Below, piece by piece: positions 8,998 through 18,406 of a stretch of 64,000 nt of DNA. Made by a program: the position numbers and the translations under genes. Positions within the stretch are counted from its first letter, which is position 1. Each line of letters begins with the position of its first letter. Origin of the DNA: Calditrichales bacterium MX18-03. GTDB taxonomy: Bacteria > Bacillota > Clostridia > Lutisporales > Lutisporaceae. The stretch is from contig JAJGRE010000001.1 in assembly GCA_021083345.1 (NCBI GenBank), forward strand, positions 310,001 to 374,000. Reading direction: 5' to 3'. Under the pieces are notes generated by a model that saw nothing but the letters and a program-made list of their open reading frames with translations, made no database searches and was not told the origin of the DNA.

Positions 8998-11024
8998 TAC
9001 AAGCTCACCATCCCTACTGATTGAACTTCAACCGACGGATCCAATTCATTATATGATAATACGACCAAACCAGGCGCTACCTGCTCCGTCAGACGTTTGA
9101 AATAGAGTCTGACAACGGGAGAGGCCAGGATAATGGGCTGCTCACCCACAGCCGTCAGCTTCTGCATTTCCCGCATCACGTTGTTGATCACGCGCTGTGC
9201 CTGACTGGGATCTATGTTAAGGTAGGCTCCGTATTCCGTCTGCTGGACCGAATCCATGATTACCTGCTCCAACGCTGTATCCAACGTAATGACTTTCGCA
9301 CTTTTTTCATATATGAACCTTTTTGTGATGCTTCTCCGCAACGCCTGCCTGACATACTCCGTCAGCATATCAGGATCCTTGGTCATCGGCGCATAGTCGG
9401 CAAGGGTTTCCATAATAGTGACCATATCACGGATGGACACACCCTCTTTGAGCAGGTTGGCCAAAACCTTCTGGATCTCGCCGATGGACAGCATCTTTGG
9501 CACCACCTCTTCAACAAGTGTAGGATAATTTTCCTTTATATTGTCTACCAGTTTCTGGACATCCTGTCTGCCCAAAAGCTCATGCGCATGCGCTTTGATA
9601 ATTTCAGTCAGATGTGTAGCTACAATAGATGGCGGGTCTACCACCGTATAACCCATCATTTCGGCTCGCTCCTTTTGATTATCGCCGATCCACACGGCCG
9701 GCAGCCCGAAAGCAGGCTCTATTGTCTTTACGCCTTCCAGTTCACCATCCGCCGTGCCCGGGTTCATTGCCAGATAGTTGTCGAACATCAACTCGCCGCT
9801 GGCAACCTCAATTCCCTTTATCTTAATAATATACTCATTGGGACGCAGCTGAATATTGTCCCTTAGTCTAATTACAGGTACAATGATTCCCAAATCCAGT
9901 GCGCACTGCCTTCTGATCATGACCACCCGGTCCAGAAGGTCTCCGCCCTGGCTGGCATCCGCCAGCGGTATAATCCCGTAACCGAACTCCAGTTCAATGG
10001 GATCCACCTGCAGCAGCGTCATAACATTCTCCGGCTTTCTGATTTCTTCGACCTCTACATCCTGCGCTTTGATTTCCTCTTCCTTTTCGGCTTCCTTGAT
10101 GGTCTTCTGCAGCGAATAGCCCATAAATGCCATAAAGCCTGCCAAAAGTAGATTTGGAACCATCGGAAGCCCCGTAAAAGCAAAAATACCCAATACGCCG
10201 GAGGTCATGTATAAAACCTTGGGCTGTGCCAGAAGCTGTGCAATGATATCATTCCCCAGGTTGGATTCCGAAGCGGCTCGTGTCACCACCATACCGGCTG
10301 CTATGGATATCAAAAGCGCCGGTATCTGGCTGACCAGGCCGTCTCCGATGGTCAGTACCGTAAATCTTGAAATGGATTCGCCCGCACTGAGATTCATTTG
10401 AAACATGCCGATGAAAAAACCGGCGGAAATATTGATGATTGTAATTATTATACCCGCAATGGCGTCTCCTTTTACAAATTTGCTGGCACCATCCATGGCG
10501 CCATAAAAATCAGCTTCCCTTTGTATTTTGAGACGTCTGTGCTTTGCTTCAGCTTCATTGATCAAACCGGAATTCAAGTCCGCATCGATTGCCATTTGCT
10601 TTCCCGGCATCGCATCCAATGTGAAACGTGCCGATACTTCCGCTACTCTCTCAGAACCCTTTGTAATAACCATAAACTGTACCACGACCAGAATCAGGAA
10701 CATGATGACACCCACCACGGGATTGCTGCCCGTAACAAAGTTTCCGAAGGCATTGACAACCTCGCCGGCCTCGCCTTCACCCAATATGAGCCTTGTAGTG
10801 GAAAAGTTCAGCGACAGCCTGTATAGGGTGGTAACCAGCAGCATGGTCGGAAAGATTGAAAATTCCAATGGCTCCTTTATATACATCGAAAGCAAGAATA
10901 TGACAAGTGACAAAGACAGATTCAGGGTTAACAGTATATCTACCAGGATACTGGGCAGCGGTACAACGATTAGCAATATGATCCCAATGATGGCAATTGT
11001 AACAAGATCGCTGTATCTTCCCAT
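8997..11024 (-). CDS. flhA: Flagellar type III export gate protein FlhA
   Basis: FlhA is the large export-gate subunit that couples proton motive force to secretion of rod, hook and filament proteins. The 675-residue protein has about eight membrane helices in its first half. The conserved FHIPEP-family cytoplasmic loop includes DAMPGKQMAIDADLNSG. The C-terminal cytosolic domain (from about residue 330) docks chaperone-substrate complexes. Length is typical. It follows flhB with a 12-bp gap. Confidence 0.97.
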   Translation of the reverse strand: MGRYSDLVTIAIIGIILLIVVPLPSILVDILLTLNLSLSLVIFLLSMYIKEPLEFSIFPTMLLVTTLYRLSLNFSTTRLILGEGEAGEVVNAFGNFVTGSNPVVGVIMFLILVVVQFMVITKGSERVAEVSARFTLDAMPGKQMAIDADLNSGLINEAEAKHRRLKIQREADFYGAMDGASKFVKGDAIAGIIITIINISAGFFIGMFQMNLSAGESISRFTVLTIGDGLVSQIPALLISIAAGMVVTRAASESNLGNDIIAQLLAQPKVLYMTSGVLGIFAFTGLPMVPNLLLAGFMAFMGYSLQKTIKEAEKEEEIKAQDVEVEEIRKPENVMTLLQVDPIELEFGYGIIPLADASQGGDLLDRVVMIRRQCALDLGIIVPVIRLRDNIQLRPNEYIIKIKGIEVASGELMFDNYLAMNPGTADGELEGVKTIEPAFGLPAVWIGDNQKERAEMMGYTVVDPPSIVATHLTEIIKAHAHELLGRQDVQKLVDNIKENYPTLVEEVVPKMLSIGEIQKVLANLLKEGVSIRDMVTIMETLADYAPMTKDPDMLTEYVRQALRRSITKRFIYEKSAKVITLDTALEQVIMDSVQQTEYGAYLNIDPSQAQRVINNVMREMQKLTAVGEQPIILASPVVRLYFKRLTEQVAPGLVVLSYNELDPSVEVQSVGMVSL

Positions 11025-11036
11025 TTTGTGTCTCCT

Positions 11037-12122
11037 TTATTTTGTCTTGAGGCTGTAGACGAAAGCCAAAACTTCCGCTACCGCTTTGTACAGATCGGAG
11101 GGTATTTTATCTCCGATTTCCACGCTTTTATATAATGCCTGTGCAAGGGGCTTGTTCTCTACTATCGGTACGTTGCTTTGCTTTGCTGTGTCTTTGATCT
11201 TTTGCGCAATCAGGTCCTTTCCCTTGGCAATGACAAAGGGCGCATCGGACTTCTCTGAATCATATTTGATTGCCACAGCAAAGTGGGTGGGGTTTGTGAT
11301 AATCACATCGGATTTCGGTACTTCGCTCATCATCCGGCTAAGAGCCATCTGCCTCTGTTTTTCCCTTATTTTGGACTTGATCTGCGGATTTCCTTCTATC
11401 TGTTTATATTCTTCCTTGATCTCCTGCTTGGACATACGTATGTTGCGTTCGAATTCGAAACGCTGATAAACATAATCGATGATGGACAAGATCAGCAGTA
11501 CGGATGCGGCACGGATGCCGATATCTACTAAGGTGTCTCCGACAAAAACGACGGTACCGCCAATGCTCATATCAATCAACTCGGGGATAACCTTATAACT
11601 TTTGATGAAGTAGTCAAAAACAATATAGCCTATAATGATGATCTTAAATATGGACTTGATCAGCTCAACTAGAGCATTCCTGGAAAACAGCCGCTTGAAC
11701 CCCTCTATGGGATTCAGCTTGTTGAAGCTGGGCTTCAGCACCTTCAATGTAAACACAAAACCGATCTGCAGGTAATCCACTATAAATATCGTAATGGCAA
11801 TGATCAGGAGAATGGGTCCCAATACCTTCGCCAGAACCAGCATACAGTAGCCAAAAGTTGCCGTTAGGTTTTCAACGCTGAAGGCAACATCCATATCTTT
11901 AGTAAAACTCAGGAAACGTGTTGCCGCCTCCGTCAGATCCTTGAAAATATACCTTGAAAGGTAGCGCAGGCTGAAAAACGCAACCAGCAGCATGACGGCT
12001 GTAACCAGCTCTCTACTCTTGGCAACCTGCCCCTTCTCCCTTACCTCCTGCCTTCGCTTGGCAGTTGCCGGCTCGGTACGCTCTTCTGCAAAGAGCTGAA
12101 GATTTATTCTGAAATCAATCAA
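11037..12122 (-). CDS. flhB: Flagellar export switch protein FlhB
   Basis: FlhB sets export specificity by self-cleavage. The protein has the usual N terminus (INLQLFAEERTEPAT), four membrane helices (roughly 35-210), and the cleavage motif NPTH in DVIITNPTHFAVAIKY. The C-terminal domain ends at SLKTK. I place the start at TTG 12122, because AAGAAGG lies 8 nt upstream; an ATG at 12131 would touch the SD directly. The gap to fliR contains copy B of the dispersed repeat. Confidence 0.94.
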   Translation of the reverse strand: MIDFRINLQLFAEERTEPATAKRRQEVREKGQVAKSRELVTAVMLLVAFFSLRYLSRYIFKDLTEAATRFLSFTKDMDVAFSVENLTATFGYCMLVLAKVLGPILLIIAITIFIVDYLQIGFVFTLKVLKPSFNKLNPIEGFKRLFSRNALVELIKSIFKIIIIGYIVFDYFIKSYKVIPELIDMSIGGTVVFVGDTLVDIGIRAASVLLILSIIDYVYQRFEFERNIRMSKQEIKEEYKQIEGNPQIKSKIREKQRQMALSRMMSEVPKSDVIITNPTHFAVAIKYDSEKSDAPFVIAKGKDLIAQKIKDTAKQSNVPIVENKPLAQALYKSVEIGDKIPSDLYKAVAEVLAFVYSLKTK

Positions 12123-12195
12123 AGGAATCATCCTTCTTTAGATAACGCAACATGAAGCTTGAAAAATAAAAGCTTTATGCGGTAATCCCAAATAT

Positions 12196-12245
12196 CTTAG
12201 AGACTGTTGACTTATAAGGAATACTTACAGCTTACAGTGTCTTAG
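12196..12245 (+). repeat. Short palindromic dispersed repeat, copy B (between fliR and flhB)
   Basis: The plus strand reads CTTAGAGACTGTTGAC (12196-12211), a 20-base middle, then TTACAGTGTCTTAG (12232-12245). It begins directly at the fliR stop codon on the minus strand. The end blocks match copy A (868-918) base for base over 16 and 13 positions, while the middles differ. Orientation is opposite to copy A relative to operon transcription. Confidence 0.6.
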
Positions 12246-13025
12246 TTATAACATAGACTTAATGATAACATCGATATAAATATACATTTTATCAAAGGTT
12301 GCCGCCATGATTCTGAAAAACACCGGAAACATCAAATAAAGCGTTAATAGACCTATCCCAATTTTCAACGGAATCCCCACAACAAACACATTCATTTGAG
12401 GAACGGTTCTCGATAGGATTCCCAAGGCAACCTCTGTCAATAACGCTGCTGCCAGCACCGGGATGCTGATCTTAAAACCGATCACAAACACCTCGACAAA
12501 AATCGTCGACATGTTTTTGACCAGCTGCTCCGACATTACGAAGCTGTTGAGGGGCAGAATGCTGTAGCTCTTAAATAGGGCAGCCAGCAGAACATGATGT
12601 CCGTTCATCATCAGAAAAAACAAAGTTGTCAATATATAAATAAAATTACCCATTAAGGGAACTTGGGTATTCATTGTTGGATCCAGAACATTAACCATTC
12701 CGAAGCCTATTTGTATATCGATAATCTGCCCTGCAACATACAAGGCTGAAAACACAAGAAAACTGACAAATCCCAGGATGATGCCTACCAAAAACTCTCT
12801 CGCCACAATAACAGCAAATTCATACACGTGCTGGTATTCCAGCTTGACGTCTCCCAATAACGGAACAATGATCATAGAACAAAAAAAAGCGAATCCGATT
12901 TTTAAATAGCTTGGCATTTCCCTTCTACCAAATACAGGCGTTACAACAAATAAAGCCGACATCCTCACCAAAACCAGAAGCAATATGACAAATCGATCCG
13001 ATAAAAGCGCACTCATATTCGTCAT
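12246..13025 (-). CDS. fliR: Flagellar export gate protein FliR
   Basis: FliR forms the export-gate core with FliP and FliQ. The 259-residue protein is almost wholly hydrophobic with about six membrane segments. It has the conserved FliR stretches GQIIDIQIGFGMVNVLDP and SRTVPQMNVFVVGIPLKI. Length is normal for the family. It follows fliQ with a 6-bp gap and is not fused to flhB, unlike in some clostridia. Confidence 0.95.
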   Translation of the reverse strand: MTNMSALLSDRFVILLLVLVRMSALFVVTPVFGRREMPSYLKIGFAFFCSMIIVPLLGDVKLEYQHVYEFAVIVAREFLVGIILGFVSFLVFSALYVAGQIIDIQIGFGMVNVLDPTMNTQVPLMGNFIYILTTLFFLMMNGHHVLLAALFKSYSILPLNSFVMSEQLVKNMSTIFVEVFVIGFKISIPVLAAALLTEVALGILSRTVPQMNVFVVGIPLKIGIGLLTLYLMFPVFFRIMAATFDKMYIYIDVIIKSML

Positions 13026-13031
13026 GGCTTA

Positions 13032-13301
13032 TCACTTAATATACATGGGTATGGTTTCGTAAAGCCGGACGGTGAATTCATACATGATATTCATCATCCA
13101 AGGCCCGAAAATCAACATAACCAGTGAGATTGCCACAAGCTTCGGTATAAATGACAAGGTAGCCTCCTGTATTTGAGTTGTTGCCTGCATAATACTGACG
13201 ATAAGCCCTACTAAGAGCCCCAGTCCAAGCACCGGAGCCGACAGCATCAGAACCACCTTGATGGCTTCCTGGGCTACGTCCATTACAATACCCTGATCCA
13301 T
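13032..13301 (-). CDS. fliQ: Flagellar export gate protein FliQ
   Basis: FliQ is the small two-helix subunit of the FliPQR gate. The 89-residue protein has two hydrophobic helices, about 15-38 and 50-75. Between them lies the family signature GLIVSIMQATTQIQEATLSF. The start ATG has GAGGTG 6 nt upstream. It sits between fliP and fliR as usual. Confidence 0.96.
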   Translation of the reverse strand: MDQGIVMDVAQEAIKVVLMLSAPVLGLGLLVGLIVSIMQATTQIQEATLSFIPKLVAISLVMLIFGPWMMNIMYEFTVRLYETIPMYIK

Positions 13302-13316
13302 GAACTACACCTCATT

Positions 13317-14078
13317 CTATTTGAATGTCATAATCAATGACCGAATGACCAGGTTCCACCCGTCTACCATCACAAAAAGCAGTATTTTGAAGGGCATCGA
13401 AATCATAACGGGGGGAAGCATCATCATACCCATTGACATCAGGGTACTGGATACAACCATATCAATCATTAGGAACGGTATATACAGGAAAAAGCCTATC
13501 TCAAAAGCAGTTTTCAACTCGCTGATGATGAAGGCCGGTATCAACGCCACAGTCGGAACATCCTCCTGTTTGACGGGGTTGGTTTCACTAAGCTTTAAGA
13601 ATAGTGCCAAATCCTTAGTACGGGTATATTTGAACATGAATTCCCGAACCGGATCCATTGCATTCTCGATGGCGGCCTCCTGTGCAATTTCGCCTCTTGT
13701 AAAGGGCTGGAAGGCCTTTTCATTCACTTCAGTAATGACCGGCGACATGGTGAAAAAGGTAAGGAACAAGGCCAGACCGATCAATACCTGGTTCGGCGGC
13801 ATCTGCTGCGTTCCCAGTGCATTTCGCATAAAGGACAAAACGACGATGATCCTGGTAAAGGATGTCAGCATGATCAGCAGCGATGGAGCCAGCGACAATA
13901 TAGTCATGATAAACAGGATCTGGATGCTCGTCGCAACATCCTGGGGATTCTCAGCCGCCTCTATGTCCAGTCCGATTTTGGGTATCGGCAGCGGCTCTGC
14001 CGACACGGCTATAGCAGAGAAAGATAAAAGGAAGATGACAAGAAACGTTACTATGAGGCTATCATTAGCTCTTTTCAT
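13317..14078 (-). CDS. fliP: Flagellar export gate protein FliP
   Basis: FliP forms the pentameric core of the export gate. The 253-residue protein begins with a cleavable-type signal sequence (KRANDSLIVTFLVIFLLSF). Four membrane segments follow, with the FliP signatures TSFTRIIVVLSFMRNALG and PPNQVLIGLALFLTFF. The C-terminal pair of helices ends LVIRSLIMTFK. Its start overlaps the end of fliO by 14 bp. Confidence 0.96.
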   Translation of the reverse strand: MKRANDSLIVTFLVIFLLSFSAIAVSAEPLPIPKIGLDIEAAENPQDVATSIQILFIMTILSLAPSLLIMLTSFTRIIVVLSFMRNALGTQQMPPNQVLIGLALFLTFFTMSPVITEVNEKAFQPFTRGEIAQEAAIENAMDPVREFMFKYTRTKDLALFLKLSETNPVKQEDVPTVALIPAFIISELKTAFEIGFFLYIPFLMIDMVVSSTLMSMGMMMLPPVMISMPFKILLFVMVDGWNLVIRSLIMTFK

Positions 14079-14571
14079 TTAATCTGTTACCCCTAACCAT
14101 GGATTTTAGCTTCAGCAGACTACCCTTTACACTATACAGTTCATTTTGGGATTCATCTGCCGTCAGCTTTTTCATATAATTTTCAACACTTTCTCCTTTT
14201 ATCTCACGGAATTCGCCAGTCCCTTGAACAGACTCGGCCGACTCGGCACCCTGAACAAACTTCAGCTTGTCCGCTTCGATTTCGGTCAGCAAGGTTACGG
14301 TCTTGTTGCTGTTTCCCATCAGGAAATACTGCTCACCTGCTTTGATCAGAAAAACGCTTTTATCCATTCCCAGGTTCAGTGTCTCAACCAGCTTCAAGTT
14401 CCGACCGTTTTTCCCGGAAACTCCTTTTTTTGCAATATATCGCGTTGCCAGATAAGCTGCACCTAATACAACGGCTGACATAAAAAGGAAATACAAAAAG
14501 CTGAAAACGCTGCTCCCAAACGTATTGCTTACTGCTAGTTGCGGTAAGCTGTATGCAGTATATGCCAGCAA
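14065..14571 (-). CDS. fliO: Flagellar biosynthesis protein FliO
   Basis: FliO stabilises FliP during gate assembly. The protein has one membrane helix (about residues 20-45) and a short cytoplasmic FliO domain (LKLVETLNLGMDKSVFLIKA), then a less conserved polar tail. I prefer TTG 14571, with GAGGTG 6 nt upstream, over GTG 14580 which lies inside that SD. Its position just before fliP supports the call. FliO sequences are weakly conserved. Confidence 0.85.
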   Translation of the reverse strand: MLAYTAYSLPQLAVSNTFGSSVFSFLYFLFMSAVVLGAAYLATRYIAKKGVSGKNGRNLKLVETLNLGMDKSVFLIKAGEQYFLMGNSNKTVTLLTEIEADKLKFVQGAESAESVQGTGEFREIKGESVENYMKKLTADESQNELYSVKGSLLKLKSMVRGNRLNEKS

Positions 14572-14624
14572 AGCAATCACCTCTTCCTTTAAAATCGCGG
14601 ATCAGGCTGGCATACAAAAATACT

Positions 14625-14987
14625 TTATCCCAGAACCTTTTTTACCGCTTCAATGATTCTTTCAGCCTGGAACGGCTTCACGATAAAATCCTTTGCGCCG
14701 GCTTGTATGGCTTCAATAACCATCGCCTGCTGCCCCATAGCGGAACACATGATGACCTTTGCCGCGCCGTTCAGCTTCTTGATTTCCTTTACAGCCTGGA
14801 TACCGTCCACTTCCGGCATGGTGATGTCCATAATGACCAGATCAGGGCTGATCTCTTTATACTTTTCAATCGCTCTGGCACCATTCTCTGCCTCACCGGC
14901 GATGGTAAAACCATTTTTGCTTAACACATCCTTGATCATCATCCTCATAAAAGCAGCATCATCAACGATTAGAATTCCATTTGCCAT
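14625..14987 (-). CDS. cheY: Chemotaxis response regulator CheY
   Basis: CheY-P binds FliM and changes motor behaviour. The 120-residue single receiver domain has the acidic pair Asp9/Asp10, phospho-acceptor Asp54 (VIMDITMP), Ser82 in the switch position and Lys104 in FIVKPF. There is no output domain. It lies between fliY and fliO, as in B. subtilis. AGGAGG stands 10 nt before the ATG. Confidence 0.95.
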   Translation of the reverse strand: MANGILIVDDAAFMRMMIKDVLSKNGFTIAGEAENGARAIEKYKEISPDLVIMDITMPEVDGIQAVKEIKKLNGAAKVIMCSAMGQQAMVIEAIQAGAKDFIVKPFQAERIIEAVKKVLG

Positions 14988-15021
14988 TTATTTTTTTCCT
15001 CCTTGCATTTGTTGTTATCAT

Positions 15022-16209
15022 TTATTGAATTTTGTTCAATCGTTTAGCGGCACTGACAATATCTGTAATTCTTACACCGAAGCTTTCGTCAATGACCACG
15101 ACTTCACCTTTGGCAATATACTTACCGTTAATCATGATATCCACCGGTTCCCCTGCCAGTTTGTCGAGCTCCAGAATGGTTCCGGGTCCGAATTCCAAGA
15201 TGTCCTTGATCAGCTTTTTGGTACGGCCCAACTCAACTGTGATCTCCAACGGTACATCCATAATCAGTTCGATACTGTCCTTCTCCGCACTCCATTGGTC
15301 GCTTTCAAAGTTCTGATACTGTACCGGCTGCACGTTGACAACCTTGGGCTCCTCCCTGTGAATAGGCTCTTCATATTTCCGCTGTGGGCCTCCATTGCTT
15401 TGGGTCGGCGGCGGAGGCACCGGCCTGCTTTGCGGTGGCGGCTCGTGAGCCTGCTTGACCGCACGGGGCGGTTCAGGCTGCTTTGGCGGCGGTTCCTGAG
15501 CCTGTTCGGGACTGATCATGCTGCTGAACAGATTGCCTACCAGTTCTTTTGCAAATTCGATGGGAAGCAGCTGCATGATCTCACTGTCGATGATATCCCC
15601 GACTTCCATCTTGAAAGCAATCTTTACGATTCGCTCTTGTGGATTATATATCTCCAGGTCCTCCAGATTCTGAAAGTGCATAATGAAGGCCCTGGGCGGC
15701 GAAATATCGATCCGCTTGTTGAACATGGTGGATAAGGAGGTGGAAGAAGAACCGATCATTTGATTCATGGCTTCTCCGATGGCGCTCAGATGCAGGTCGC
15801 TGATGTCCTCCTGATTGTTCTGCCCATCACCGCCCATCATCAAATCGGTAATGATCCTGACATCGTCCTCTTTCAGGATCAGCAGATTCGTTCCTATCAG
15901 GCCATCCGTATATTGCACCTGAACTGCCACATAGGGTGATGTATAGCTTTCCGACAGCTCTTCCCACGTCAGGACGGAGACCTTGGGCGTGGTAATATTG
16001 ACCTTGTTGTTCAACAGCGTGAAAAGCGTCGTTGCTGACGTTCCCATGCTGATATTTCCAATTTCACCCAGCGCATCCCTTTCTTCGCTTGTCAGGTCTG
16101 AATCACTTTCAGATGAGCCTCCAAGAGAAGATGAATTATCTTGAGCCGGAGAAACACTATCTCCTCTAAGCAGCGCATCAATTTCTTCCTGAGACAGCAT
16201 CTCACTCAT
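15022..16209 (-). CDS. fliY: C-ring protein and CheY-P phosphatase FliY (FliN family)
   Basis: FliY combines a CheY-P phosphatase with the FliN C-ring part. The 395-residue protein starts with a CheY-binding peptide (MSEMLSQEEIDALLRG). A CheC-like domain follows with two Glu/Asn active sites, GEIGNISMGTSATT and GEAMNQMIGSSSTS. Then comes a long Pro/Gln-rich linker (about 225-275) and a C-terminal FliN/SpoA domain (about 310-395). The start ATG 16209 overlaps the fliM stop and has AAGGAG 8 nt upstream. With CheC this gives two phosphatases in the operon. Confidence 0.95.
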   Translation of the reverse strand: MSEMLSQEEIDALLRGDSVSPAQDNSSSLGGSSESDSDLTSEERDALGEIGNISMGTSATTLFTLLNNKVNITTPKVSVLTWEELSESYTSPYVAVQVQYTDGLIGTNLLILKEDDVRIITDLMMGGDGQNNQEDISDLHLSAIGEAMNQMIGSSSTSLSTMFNKRIDISPPRAFIMHFQNLEDLEIYNPQERIVKIAFKMEVGDIIDSEIMQLLPIEFAKELVGNLFSSMISPEQAQEPPPKQPEPPRAVKQAHEPPPQSRPVPPPPTQSNGGPQRKYEEPIHREEPKVVNVQPVQYQNFESDQWSAEKDSIELIMDVPLEITVELGRTKKLIKDILEFGPGTILELDKLAGEPVDIMINGKYIAKGEVVVIDESFGVRITDIVSAAKRLNKIQ

Positions 16210-17197
16210 CGTAATCATCTCCTTTCCTCATAACATTCGTAATTTTGACTGCCACCTTGTTCTTTTTCAACCCGGGCTTTCCTGAGAATTTCAGCGTATT
16301 TCCCACAAAGATCTCCAAATCGTCATTGATTGAAGAACTGAGGGGAACCACATCTCCAATCTGTAATCCCAGGAAGTCTTTCACCGTAATATCATTTTTC
16401 CCTAGTACCACCCGCAATGGCAGCAGTGTGCTCTGTATCTTTTTCTCAATGATCTTCAGGTCAGTACCCGATATCTCCTTACTCATTCCGGAAAACCAGA
16501 ATTTTGTACTCAGCTTGGGAATAACAGGTTCGATGACCAGATGCGGTATACAGATATGAATCATGCCTTCAATGCTTCCTACTTTGGTATTCAGTGTGAT
16601 CAGCGCAACCGTTTCGTTGGGCGACATGATTTGTGCAAACTGCGGGTTCGTCTCAATTTTCTTCAGCCTAGGCTTCAATTCAATGACATTTTTCCACGGG
16701 TCCTTGAAATAGGTAACCATTTGGCCCAGGATCCTTTCAATTAGGCTCAGCTCTATCTCAGTAAAACCTCTTGCCCTTTCGAAGGCATGTCCCGAGCCTC
16801 CCAGGACCCGCTCAATCATGGCAAAAGTGATGCTGGGCGTCATCTCAATGATGATGGAGCCGTTCAGCGGAAGGAAATCAACGATTCCCAACACAGAAGG
16901 ATTGGGCATGGAGTTGGAAAACTCATTATAAGTCAACTGGTCTACCGAAATAACTTCAATTTGCACCAAAGTCCTCAGGTAACCGGATAAATAGGTCTGC
17001 AAAAGCCTGGAATAATTCTCATGCAAAATTTGAAGCGTTCTGGTATGATCTTTGGCAAATTTATTAGGAATTTTGAAGTTATAGTCTTTGACTTTTCTTT
17101 CTTCTTTTTCTTCCCTTATCTCATGAACACTGATCTCGCCTGAATTCAGGGCACTAAGCAGCGCATCTATCTCATTTTGCGAAAGAACCTCCGACAC
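16202..17197 (-). CDS. fliM: Flagellar switch protein FliM
   Basis: FliM is the CheY-P receptor of the C-ring. The 331-residue protein has the N-terminal CheY-binding motif LSQNEIDALLSALNSG. The CheC-like middle domain has GSIIIEMTPSITFAMIERV, and the C-terminal SpoA domain ends near residue 320. Length is typical. It overlaps fliY by 8 bp, so the two C-ring proteins are translated together. Confidence 0.96.
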   Translation of the reverse strand: MSEVLSQNEIDALLSALNSGEISVHEIREEKEERKVKDYNFKIPNKFAKDHTRTLQILHENYSRLLQTYLSGYLRTLVQIEVISVDQLTYNEFSNSMPNPSVLGIVDFLPLNGSIIIEMTPSITFAMIERVLGGSGHAFERARGFTEIELSLIERILGQMVTYFKDPWKNVIELKPRLKKIETNPQFAQIMSPNETVALITLNTKVGSIEGMIHICIPHLVIEPVIPKLSTKFWFSGMSKEISGTDLKIIEKKIQSTLLPLRVVLGKNDITVKDFLGLQIGDVVPLSSSINDDLEIFVGNTLKFSGKPGLKKNKVAVKITNVMRKGDDYDE

Positions 17198-17234
17198 CTT
17201 GCCACCTCCTTATCCCTTACTGCGACTAAACAGC

Positions 17235-17663
17235 TTATTGCACGATAAACTCGTCGAAAAATACATTGACAACTTTTTCCGAATTCAGTATTTTTCGAAC
17301 CGCCTGCAGAATCTCTTTCTGAAGCTTCAGCTGACCTTCCTGCCCAGCCAGATCCAATTCTGTTTTTGAACGGATCAACAGGTTGATTTTATCTCTGATT
17401 TCCGACTCGCGGTTAAGCATCAATTCTTCAATCTTCTTATCGATTTCGAATTTAAGCACCAGTTTGCACATTTTTTTGCTGTCTTTGACATTATTAACAA
17501 ATGAATCTCCTACAGTAACTGTAATGACATTTTTGTCGATTTTTCTCGGTTCTTCTGCTTTTTTCGCTGTTTTTCCCGAAAATATCATATATACTATTAT
17601 ACCTGAAACAATGACTAAAAGTAAAAGTATTATAATTGCAATTAAGATAATATTTTTTTTCAC
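17235..17663 (-). CDS. fliL: Flagellar basal body-associated protein FliL
   Basis: FliL surrounds the stator and supports motor torque. The 142-residue protein has an N-terminal membrane helix (about 4-28), a short Lys/Glu-rich linker and a periplasmic-side FliL domain. That domain includes VTVGDSFVNNVKDSKKMC and the C-terminal VNVFFDEFIVQ. It lies between motB and fliM. Confidence 0.92.
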   Translation of the reverse strand: MKKNIILIAIIILLLLVIVSGIIVYMIFSGKTAKKAEEPRKIDKNVITVTVGDSFVNNVKDSKKMCKLVLKFEIDKKIEELMLNRESEIRDKINLLIRSKTELDLAGQEGQLKLQKEILQAVRKILNSEKVVNVFFDEFIVQ

Positions 17664-17686
17664 TTATTTCGCCTCCTTATCGGATA

Positions 17687-18406
17687 TCAAGGATTGCCGG
17701 ATTGTATCTCGGAACGCAGGATGACCATGTCAACCCTTCTGTTGCGCTGTCTTCCCTCTACATTTGCATTATTATCAATGGGGTGCTGATCTGCATATCC
17801 CGATGCGGATAAACGCTTGGCCTCGATTCCATTCTCTTCTATCAGATACTTGACGACATTGACTGCCCGCGTTGTCGACAGCTCCCAATTTGAAGGGAAT
17901 CTGACCGTATGAATCGGCACATTGTCGGTATGGCCCTCTATTCGTATATTTTTGTCATTTTCTTTCAAAATGTCCGAGACCTTATTGATAATCTCTCTCG
18001 CCTTCGGCTTCAGGTCCGCTTTGCCGGAATCAAAAAGTACGTTATCCAGGAATCGCACAAGCAAGCCTCTTTCATCCAGGTTCAGCGTTATACTTGACTC
18101 AAGCTGATTCTCCTCGATGAATTCGTTTATTTCCTCATAAAGCCTTTTGAACTCTTCATTCTCTTCCGTGGGCGTATCATTGGGAAACGCGTTGGTAAGC
18201 GGATCCATCTGAACAGTGGTACCGGAGTCCAGAACGCCTAGAGAACCCTGCATGGACTGCATGATGGCTTTGAACTTTTCCACATCCAGGGTGGAAAATG
18301 AAAACAGCAGGACAAAAAAGCACAATAAGAGGGTCATCATATCGCCATAGGTCGCCAGCCATTCCGGCGCACCAGCCTTATGCTCCTCTTCCTTTTTCCT
18401 TGGCAT
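17687..18406 (-). CDS. motB: Stator protein MotB
   Basis: MotB anchors the proton-driven stator to peptidoglycan. The 239-residue protein has one membrane helix with the ion-binding aspartate Asp22 (YGDMMTLLLCFFVLLF), a plug/linker region and a C-terminal OmpA-like domain (FDSGKADLKPKAREIIN, then IEGHTDNVPI). Ion type (proton or sodium) cannot be settled from the sequence. It overlaps the motA stop by one base. Confidence 0.95.
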   Translation of the reverse strand: MPRKKEEEHKAGAPEWLATYGDMMTLLLCFFVLLFSFSTLDVEKFKAIMQSMQGSLGVLDSGTTVQMDPLTNAFPNDTPTEENEEFKRLYEEINEFIEENQLESSITLNLDERGLLVRFLDNVLFDSGKADLKPKAREIINKVSDILKENDKNIRIEGHTDNVPIHTVRFPSNWELSTTRAVNVVKYLIEENGIEAKRLSASGYADQHPIDNNANVEGRQRNRRVDMVILRSEIQSGNP